47,925 nt of DNA. It comes from CAZIOH01 sp964540815. Its GTDB lineage: Bacteria > Myxococcota_A > Polyangia > Fen-1088. The DNA lies in the NCBI GenBank assembly GCA_964540815.1, contig CAZIOH010000047.1, forward strand, positions 1 through 47,925, in the 5' to 3' direction. Below, piece after piece: positions 41,283-47,925 of the stretch. The translations under genes were made by a program, and so were the position numbers. The notes under the pieces were generated by a model. The model made no database searches, was not told the origin of the DNA, and saw only the letters and a list, made by a program, of their open reading frames with translations. Positions within the stretch are counted from its first letter, which is position 1. Each line of letters starts with the position of its first letter.

Positions 41283-41334
41283 CGCGTCACCCTAGCAGCC
41301 CGTACAGGCCGATGTGAGATTACATGTAGGTTTT

Positions 41335-41362
41335 TTGACTTCATTGCACGACATAGTATCTT
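41335..41362 (+). promoter_or_regulatory. Candidate promoter of the PilZ gene
   Basis: TTGACT (41335-41340), 16 bases, TATCTT (41357-41362). The -10 box ends seven bases before the ATG at 41370 and no Shine-Dalgarno is visible, suggesting a leaderless message. The region is AT-richer than its surroundings. Confidence 0.5.
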
Positions 41363-41369
41363 GGCCCCC

Positions 41370-41807
41370 ATGCCGATTCTCTCGACCGCGCCGAGCTTGC
41401 TGCCCTCCACCAGCAGCGGGTCCCAGGATTCCGCCTCCTCCAACCCGTTGCAGCTGCCCCAGCGTCGTGAACACCTCCGCTTCGACAAGGTGTTCATGGT
41501 CCGCATCGAATCCGCCCTCTTCGGGGCGACGGCCTGCGTGGCGCGCAACATCTCGGCGGGGGGAATCTTCCTCGAGCTCGCCGATCCGCTGCCGCTCGGC
41601 TGCGTCATCCGCGTCTGCTTCCCCGTGCCCGACGGCTCGGGTGAGGTGGTGGCGGTCGGCGAGGTCAAGAACCACTACTTCATCAACTACGCCCAGGACG
41701 GGATCAGTCGGGCGGTCGCTGGTATGGCCGTGCGATTCACCTCGTTCGAGAGCGAGAGCCATCGCATCCTCGAGGACTGCCTCGGTCGCTTGCGGGTCCT
41801 GCACTGA
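41370..41807 (+). CDS. PilZ-domain protein
   Basis: 145 residues. PilZ c-di-GMP-binding motifs: the Arg-rich REHLRFDK (RxxxR-like) near residue 33 and the NISAGGIFLEL (D/NxSxxG) near 61, followed by beta strands (VVAVGEVKNHYF). No other domain, so it acts as a c-di-GMP responding adaptor or effector, perhaps in motility or polysaccharide control. A Ser/Thr-rich leader precedes the domain. Single gene with its own AT-rich promoter. Confidence 0.88.
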   Translation: MPILSTAPSLLPSTSSGSQDSASSNPLQLPQRREHLRFDKVFMVRIESALFGATACVARNISAGGIFLELADPLPLGCVIRVCFPVPDGSGEVVAVGEVKNHYFINYAQDGISRAVAGMAVRFTSFESESHRILEDCLGRLRVLH

Positions 41808-41841
41808 GTCCAGGTCACCCGCGTGTCCGCGGGCGAGGCCC

Positions 41842-43359
41842 TCACTCGTCAGGGCGCGGCCGGACCACGGCCGATTCGGACAGGTCCACCGCGGCACCGT
41901 CCTCGATGGGCACCTCCACCTCGCGCAGGCCCGAGATCATGGGCAGGATCCGCGGGCCGATCCGCACCGAGAACTCGTAGCGGCCGGGCAGAACGCCGGA
42001 GATCGTGAAGCCACCGCTGCGATCGATCTCGCCCACGGCCTTGCGGGGAAAGGCCAGCGGCGAGCGCCCCACCAGGACCGCGCGCGCCTCCGGGTCGAGC
42101 GGCAGACCCGCGGCCGTCTCCACCCGACCGCGCACCCGCGCCCCCTTGTGCGAGAGCCGGAGCTTGACGTCGACGTCGAGGTGCCCGTCCGCGAGCTCGA
42201 TCTTCTCCGGGGGATAGACCAGCTGATCCCCGTGGCGGGCCCACAGGTAGTAGGTGCCCGGCACGAAGCGATCCTGCTCGAACTTTCCCTCGGCGTCGGT
42301 GGTCCAAACGATGGGGGAGTTGGCGACCCCGAAGCCACCCGACAGCATGGCAACCACGATGGCGTTCGGCGTCCCGTCACCATCGTCGTCGACCACCGCG
42401 CCCCGGATCACCCCGGTGCGGACCAGGCGCATGATCACCCGGCTGCCCGACGCGGGAGGCGGCGTGGCGGTGGTGCGCGTCGAGTTCGGCAGCCAGCCGA
42501 ACTTGGAGGCCATGAGGGTGTACTTGCGGGCCTCGAGCCCCAGGAGGACGAACTGACCGTCGTCTCCGGAGCGCGCGGAGGCCACCTCGATCTGATCCTC
42601 GGCCGAGCGCAGGGCCCGGACCTCGACCTGGGCGACCGGCGCGCCAACGCCGTCCACCACCCGCCCGCGCAGGCTGTTTTCCACCCCGAGGTGAAAGATC
42701 CGTGGCGCCGCCGAGGATCGGCTGTCGATCTTCACCTCCGCTATCTCGGTGGCGCGCCCGGGGTGGCTGATGCGAAGGGTGTACGGGTTGGCGGTGGTCC
42801 GCAGCCGGATGCGAAAGGCGCCGTCCTTGCCGGACAGCTCGTCGTCGATGGCGGTGCCCTGGTAAGAGACCCGGATGCTCGCGCCATCGAGCCTGCGGCC
42901 GGCCTCGTCGAGGACCCGGCCCTGCAGGAAGAACTCGGGGCGATCGGCGGTGTCACGGCGGAAGACCTCGCGCCGAAATTCCTCCTCCGAGGCGAGCAGG
43001 CAGGTCGGCCCGCGCGACCACGGCGTCGCGCACTCGGGGGCGAGCCGCGAGCAGAAGTCCACGCAGTTCCCCGAGTCCTTGGGATCGCAGAGCGACGAGG
43101 GCGGCTCGTCGGGCTCGAGGAGCGGCGGCGGCGCGCCGCGCGCGTCGCACAGCACGCAGCCCTCGGGGCGCTCCACGCAGCGCACGTCACGCGGATCCAC
43201 GGCGGCGGCGGGCACATCCGGGACCGCGGGGATCCCCGGGTTCCGGTGGCAAGCGGCCGCGGGCGTCACGGCCAGGATCAAGAGCACGACCAGGCGCGTG
43301 GCCGCGCACCGGAACGCGAGAGAAAAGAGTGATGGACTTTCACCTGGGGGAGGCGTCAT
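41842..43359 (-). CDS. Lipoprotein with carboxypeptidase-regulatory-like repeats
   Basis: 505 residues. Signal peptide with lipobox TPAAAC (about 33-38). A Cys-rich segment follows (CVERPEGCVLCDARG, LCDPKDSGNCVDFCSRLAPEC). Then four or five carboxypeptidase-regulatory-like (CarboxypepD_reg) beta-sandwich repeats (GRVLDEAGRRLDGASIRV, GVVRGAVVDDDGDGTP-like, GRVETAAGLPLDPEARAV). Such repeats probably act in surface adhesion or binding. Divergent from the thymidylate kinase gene; the start has no clear ribosome site. Not an enzyme. Confidence 0.8.
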   Translation of the reverse strand: MTPPPGESPSLFSLAFRCAATRLVVLLILAVTPAAACHRNPGIPAVPDVPAAAVDPRDVRCVERPEGCVLCDARGAPPPLLEPDEPPSSLCDPKDSGNCVDFCSRLAPECATPWSRGPTCLLASEEEFRREVFRRDTADRPEFFLQGRVLDEAGRRLDGASIRVSYQGTAIDDELSGKDGAFRIRLRTTANPYTLRISHPGRATEIAEVKIDSRSSAAPRIFHLGVENSLRGRVVDGVGAPVAQVEVRALRSAEDQIEVASARSGDDGQFVLLGLEARKYTLMASKFGWLPNSTRTTATPPPASGSRVIMRLVRTGVIRGAVVDDDGDGTPNAIVVAMLSGGFGVANSPIVWTTDAEGKFEQDRFVPGTYYLWARHGDQLVYPPEKIELADGHLDVDVKLRLSHKGARVRGRVETAAGLPLDPEARAVLVGRSPLAFPRKAVGEIDRSGGFTISGVLPGRYEFSVRIGPRILPMISGLREVEVPIEDGAAVDLSESAVVRPRPDE

Positions 43360-43436
43360 AGATCAAAGCAGCTCTGCTCGTGGGGGAGTCGGTGTCGGTG
43401 AGAATGTAGGAGTGTAAATCGAAGGGAGTCCCCGTC

Positions 43437-44173
<737 letters not shown>

Positions 44174-44177
<4 letters not shown>

Positions 44178-44989
44178 GGAAGCGCTCGGCCACCGGAGGT
44201 GCGACCGCGTCGGACCGGCCGGGGACGATCACCGGCGCGCGTGCCCTGGCCCTGCTGGCCTGGGCGGCGTGCGCGGCCACGGCCCCGGTGGGACCGACCG
44301 GCCCCGAGCTCGGCGGGCGGCGCGCCGCTCTTCCGCTCGAGGGCCCGGGCGTCGGGCCAGCCGGCCTCGGTGGGCCGGCCGCCCTGCCCGAGCCCCGGGC
44401 CGCCTCCGAGGCTCGCGGCGGCCCGGGCTCCACCTCGTGGCGCTCCCTGGCGGGGTCGGCTCCTCGCGATCCGGATGAAGCGCCCGTCGATGGGCCCGTC
44501 GCGGCGCTCCCGGCGCCCGCGGCGCCGCCAGCGCCGTCCGCGTCGAGCGCCGTGGTGGGCCCCTCTCCCGCGCGAGCGAGCTGCTCTGCATTGAACGGCG
44601 CGCGCACCCTCAAGCGCTCGGCCCTGCTGCGGGTGCTCGATGACGGCCTTGGAACCTGGCTCGGGGCGGTCGACGTCGAGCCGAAGATCGTGCGGGGCCG
44701 CTTCGAGGGGTGGCGCGTGCGCTCCCTCCATGCCGGCGAGTCGTGCTGGGCGGAGGTGGATCTGCGCCCCGGCGACGTCGTCAGCCGGGTGAACCACCGG
44801 TCGATCGAGAAGCCGGAGCAGGCCCACGCGGTGTGGAGCGCGCTGCGCCACGCCCGAGAGATCTCGGTGGATTTCGTGCGTGGTGCCGAGGGTCACACCC
44901 TGAGGTTCGCCATCGTCGACGATACGACGGGGGCCGGGGCCATCCCGATCCCACGCGGCTCCGCCGGCGGCGCCGCCGCCGCGCCCTGA
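44174..44989 (+). CDS. Exported PDZ-like protein
   Basis: 271 residues. A signal-peptide-like helix (about 23-38) and a long Ala/Pro/Gly-rich linker precede a PDZ-like domain at about 145-250 (LGAVDVEPKIVRGRFEGWRVRSL, LRPGDVVSRVNHRSIEKPEQA, DFVRGAEGHTLRFAIVDD), the GspC-type arrangement used in type II secretion. The start overlaps the tmk stop by four bases (ATGA), so it is coupled to it. The C-terminal Gly/Ala tail is simple. Exact role unproven. Confidence 0.7.
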
Positions 44990-45039
44990 CCCGACCCCAC
45001 CCGACCCCGTCGACTCGGGCTGCGGCGGGCCTTTACTCG

Positions 45040-47265
45040 TCAGCGGTGTGGCTTGCTGCTGGACGAGGACTTCTTGGCCGTGGCGGCTGTCTTCTTCTTG
45101 CCGGTGGCCGCCGTCTTCTTCCGCGCGCTCGACCGGGACGACGACGGCTCGCCCTGCGCGAGATCGGCGGATCCCGCCGCAGCCGGCTCGGAGGGCTCCG
45201 GCGATCCCGGGCCCGGCGGAGCTGCGAGGGGTGCGCCCTCGCCCGAAGAAGCCGCGGGTGACGGCGGCAGCGACGGTTGTGGCGGCGAGGCCGGTGGTTC
45301 CACCTGGCTCGGTGCCGGGGGCGCCGGCACCGAGGGCTCGGCGGTGGGAGCCGGCGCCGGGGCGGCACTTCCGCCGTGGCCGGCGCCCCTCGTCAGCGCC
45401 CAGATCACCCCTGCCGCCACCAGCCCCACCACCACCACGAGGGCGATGACGAGCATGCGCCGCCCGCCCCCGATCTCCTCGAGGACCTCGGTCTCCGACA
45501 TGCGCTCGCCGGGGACCACCGCGGCGCCACGGAGCGAGTGTCCCGCCGTGTTCGGGCCGCTGCGCAGCGAGAACTTCTTGCGATCGTCGACGGTGACCGT
45601 GCCATCGTCCAGGTACCGGTCTTCGAGGGGCTTGACCTCCGCGGAGGCGGCTGGCCCGGAATCACTGGTGGGGGTCCCGAGCACCGCCCCGTGCACAGCG
45701 GCGGCGCCGATAGGGGAGACCGCCACCTCGACCGGGGCGCTCGCGGCCGAGCCCGCGGCGGCCTTCTCCGCCTTCTCGGCCATCTTGGCCCGCGCGTCGG
45801 CGACCATCTGGTCGACGTCCCCCTTCTTGAACCACAGGGTCTCACGGAAGTTGCCTCCGGGGGCCGCGGCTTCGCCAGCCGGACGGCTCGGGGTGCCCGC
45901 GGGGAGCTGCGAGGCCGGCGTCGGGGTGTTGTGGGTCGGGGGCGGCGTCGGAAGGCCGTGCAGCTCTCCCGCGACCGACGGGGAGGTCGGCGGGGCGTCC
46001 GCGCGCGGCGGCGAAGCGGCAGACGGAGGGGCGCCCGCGATTCCCGCGCTGGTGGCCGCCGAGCCCTCGCCTCGTCCGTTGGAGGCTGAGGCGCGAACCG
46101 CCGCGGAGGCGGACGTGCTCTCCTGGCGCGACGCCGCGACCGGGGGGACGGCATCACCGGCAGCCGGCGCGGTCGCGTCCCGAGCCGCCACGGCCTCGGC
46201 CACCAGCTTATGGATCTCCGCCGATCCACCCGCGAACATCACGGTGCGGGTGAAGCCGGCATCGGTCGGCGTCGGACCGCTCGACTCCTTCGCTGGCCCC
46301 GAGCCAGGCTCGTGCTGTCGGGCCAGCGCCGCGCTCGTCAGCAGGTGCTCCTCGTCGCTGACCACCAGCCCCGCGACCTCGCCCAGGAACTGGCGGAGGG
46401 TGAGCGGCCGCCGACTCGAGCTCTTGTCGAGGGCCTTGAGGACCACCCGGTCCACCTCGGCGGTGAGGCCACCGCCCCGACGGATGCTGGGGGGGGCGAT
46501 CTCTCCTTTGGTGATGGCCTCGATGACCGCGGCCACGGTGTCACCGACGACCGGGGCGGACCCGGTCAGCAAGAAGTACAGGATCGCGCCCAGGCTGTAG
46601 GTGTTCGAGCGCTGGTCGACCAGCTTGCCCTCGGCCTGCTCGGGGGACATGAACTCGGCGATCCCGAGCGGGTGGGCGGCCGGCGTCCGCGGCAGCGTGA
46701 AGTTCAGCACCTTGAGGGCATCGTCTGCCTGGAGAAGGATGTTCTTGGCGTTGAGCTCGCGGTGCACGAGGCCCACCTTCTGCCCGTCGAGCAGGGCTTC
46801 GCCGATCTGGGCCACGATGCGCTTGGCCCGTTCGAGCGGCATGGGTCCGCTCGAGCGGACCACCCGATCGAGGGGCTCGCCGGAGACCAGCTCGGACACC
46901 ACGAACAGCGCGCCGTCGGTCCCCCGACCAGCCTCGATCACCCGAGCGATGCGGGGGCTGGTCGCGCGCTGCAGCTGCTTGAGCTCACGCAGACAGCGCT
47001 CCTTGAGCAGGGGCGTCTGGAAGATCCCCTCGGCGATCTTCTTGTAGGCGACCGCCGCGCCCGTCTCGGAGTCGCTGGCCTGCCACAGCTCCCCGGAGGT
47101 GTTGCCACCGAGGCGGGAGACCAGCGTGAAACGAGCGGCCGCCGCCGGCACCGGGGCCGCGAGCCACGTCAGCTTCTGGGGGCCACCCTCGCCCGCACAT
47201 TCCTCGCGCGGACAGAAGTTCGCATCATCCGGGTACTGGTTGTGGCAGGTCGGGCAAACTTTCAT
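45040..47265 (-). CDS. Membrane-anchored serine/threonine pseudokinase with zinc ribbon
   Basis: 741 residues. N-terminal zinc ribbon CPTCHNQYPDDANFCP; protein kinase fold about 46-320 with an Ala-rich lid. Gly loop LGGNTSGELW and Lys75 of VAYKK are kept, but the catalytic loop is HRELNAKN (Glu170 for Asp), DFG is NFT (188-190) and the subdomain IX Asp is Asn221. The cytosolic linker is Pro/Ala/Ser-rich; TM about 621-645 (MLVIALVVVVGLVAAGVIWAL); the outer tail is Pro/Ala-rich and ends in a Lys/Thr/Ser-rich histone-like stretch. Probably a signalling scaffold. AGGAG precedes ATG. Confidence 0.85.
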   Translation of the reverse strand: MKVCPTCHNQYPDDANFCPREECAGEGGPQKLTWLAAPVPAAAARFTLVSRLGGNTSGELWQASDSETGAAVAYKKIAEGIFQTPLLKERCLRELKQLQRATSPRIARVIEAGRGTDGALFVVSELVSGEPLDRVVRSSGPMPLERAKRIVAQIGEALLDGQKVGLVHRELNAKNILLQADDALKVLNFTLPRTPAAHPLGIAEFMSPEQAEGKLVDQRSNTYSLGAILYFLLTGSAPVVGDTVAAVIEAITKGEIAPPSIRRGGGLTAEVDRVVLKALDKSSSRRPLTLRQFLGEVAGLVVSDEEHLLTSAALARQHEPGSGPAKESSGPTPTDAGFTRTVMFAGGSAEIHKLVAEAVAARDATAPAAGDAVPPVAASRQESTSASAAVRASASNGRGEGSAATSAGIAGAPPSAASPPRADAPPTSPSVAGELHGLPTPPPTHNTPTPASQLPAGTPSRPAGEAAAPGGNFRETLWFKKGDVDQMVADARAKMAEKAEKAAAGSAASAPVEVAVSPIGAAAVHGAVLGTPTSDSGPAASAEVKPLEDRYLDDGTVTVDDRKKFSLRSGPNTAGHSLRGAAVVPGERMSETEVLEEIGGGRRMLVIALVVVVGLVAAGVIWALTRGAGHGGSAAPAPAPTAEPSVPAPPAPSQVEPPASPPQPSLPPSPAASSGEGAPLAAPPGPGSPEPSEPAAAGSADLAQGEPSSSRSSARKKTAATGKKKTAATAKKSSSSSKPHR

Positions 47266-47388
47266 CCGGCTCCTGGTCCGCTACGGGCTCGGCCAGGTTA
47301 CCCTCTCGCCAGGCCGCTGCGTCATGGTACGTGGAGACGAGAGGTAACGTCAACGATCGGGCCCGCCGGGCAGCGCCGCGGAGTGAGG

Positions 47389-47532
47389 CTATTTTCCAGG
47401 CTCGCCAAATCCAGCGAAGAGCTCGGCGGACGAGAGCGTGGACTTTCGGCTCTCGCGGGCCTTGCGTTTCTTTCCCATGTTCGTATGCCGGCGGACGCGG
47501 CGTTTCCAGGTGACTCGGGTATTGGAGGCCAT
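47389..47532 (-). CDS. Small highly basic protein
   Basis: 47 residues: MASNTRVTWKRRVRRHTN, then MGKKRKARESRKSTLSSAELFAGFG. ATG 47532 is preceded on the minus strand by a short leader; an upstream in-frame start would add low-complexity sequence. Such basic peptides ending in ELF motifs recur in this bacterial group and resemble ribosome-associated or RNA-binding small proteins; that is inference. It reads toward the pseudokinase gene 120 bases away. Confidence 0.6.
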   Translation of the reverse strand: MASNTRVTWKRRVRRHTNMGKKRKARESRKSTLSSAELFAGFGEPGK

Positions 47533-47671
47533 GGCGGGGGGGTTATTAGCAGGCTCGACCTCCACCGTCAATTCCCGCGGTGCAAGGGGGAGGCAGAAGG
47601 CCGAAGACCCAAGACGGACGGTCGAGCCCGGATAAGGATCGTCGCCAGGCCGGGCTCGCCCCACCCGCTCT

Positions 47672-47925
47672 TCACCTGCGCTCGGCGCTCACCACCCCGA
47701 CGATGCCCTGCAGGCTGCGCAGGACGGTCTTCAGCTGGTCGACGTGGCCCACGCTGACCTGGAAGGTGTTCACCGCCTTGCCGTTCTCCGAGGTGCGGCA
47801 CTTGGCCTGCGAAATGTTCACCCCGTTCTCGGTGAAGGCCCGGGAGATGGACGCGAGCAGACCCGGCCGATCCTCGGCCTGGACCTCCACGGTGACCGGC
47901 CGCAAGGTCCTCGATTCGTCGTCCC
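47672..47925 (-). CDS. Rel/SpoT-like (p)ppGpp synthetase/hydrolase, C-terminal ACT domain (partial)
   Basis: Partial gene, continuing past the right window edge without an internal stop. The 84 visible residues form an ACT domain: RPVTVEVQAEDRPGLLASISRAF, NISQAKCRTSENGKAVNTFQVSV, LRSLQGIVGVVSAERR. This is the C-terminal regulatory ACT of RelA/SpoT enzymes, which control the stringent response. Other ACT-containing proteins cannot be fully excluded. The stop is at 47672. Confidence 0.75.
   Translation of the reverse strand, partial: DDESRTLRPVTVEVQAEDRPGLLASISRAFTENGVNISQAKCRTSENGKAVNTFQVSVGHVDQLKTVLRSLQGIVGVVSAERR

Overview
The window is a GC-rich (roughly two thirds G+C), gene-dense chromosomal segment whose gene content points to a myxobacterium-like organism (Myxococcota / former Deltaproteobacteria). 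The evidence is the long Pro/Ala/Gly-rich lipoproteins, a eukaryotic-type kinase relative with a zinc ribbon, a stressosome operon, PilZ, HEAT-repeat and carboxypeptidase-regulatory-like surface proteins, and the cmk-rpsA pair. It looks like a scaffold: 100 Ns (7355-7454) lie between two identical 55-bp contig ends. No phage, plasmid, CRISPR or complete IS element is visible.

Layout. 1-4461: housekeeping start (cytidylate kinase, ribosomal protein S1, AI-2E-family permease). 4462-6104: a long inverted repeat, tRNA-Arg(CCU), EamA exporter. 6144-8720: cysteine-rich secreted protein and a secreted protein interrupted by the assembly gap. 8798-13575: GDP-fucose synthase, GDP-mannose dehydratase (coupled by ATGA), an RmlD-like reductase and a convergent GT-C membrane glycosyltransferase, i.e. 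nucleotide-sugar and surface-glycan synthesis. 13758-15501: a DGPF/YCII protein with its ECF42-type sigma factor, followed by a GAPDH C-terminal remnant. 15772-17800: small exported protein and a double-fasciclin lipoprotein.

17985-26142 is the most striking part: rsbR-rsbS-rsbT-(ATPase+PP2C phosphatase)-histidine kinase/REC-hybrid kinase, then a chemoreceptor, all on one strand. The first six genes are almost or actually overlapping. This is a stressosome with no sigma factor beside it; the likely outputs are two-component kinases. The first kinase begins with what looks like a decayed RsbT-like ATPase domain, a possible physical link between stressosome and kinase.

26214-36773 is accessory: TonB-dependent receptor, a two-lipoprotein operon with a collagen-like glycine-rich tail, a Phd/VapC toxin-antitoxin pair with an almost ideal promoter/operator, SnoaL-like and YbaK proteins, a degraded AT-richer patch, and two large lipoproteins. 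36847-37908 carries three 141-165 bp palindromic elements bounded by CTAG with different arms but a shared core. 37928-43359 holds signalling and envelope genes (HAMP membrane protein, HEAT protein, REC-kinase with decayed ATP site, VanZ, PilZ, a multi-domain lipoprotein). 43437-47925: thymidylate kinase without a normal start codon, a PDZ-like protein, a membrane pseudokinase, a tiny basic protein and the C-terminal ACT domain of a Rel/SpoT-like protein running off the edge.
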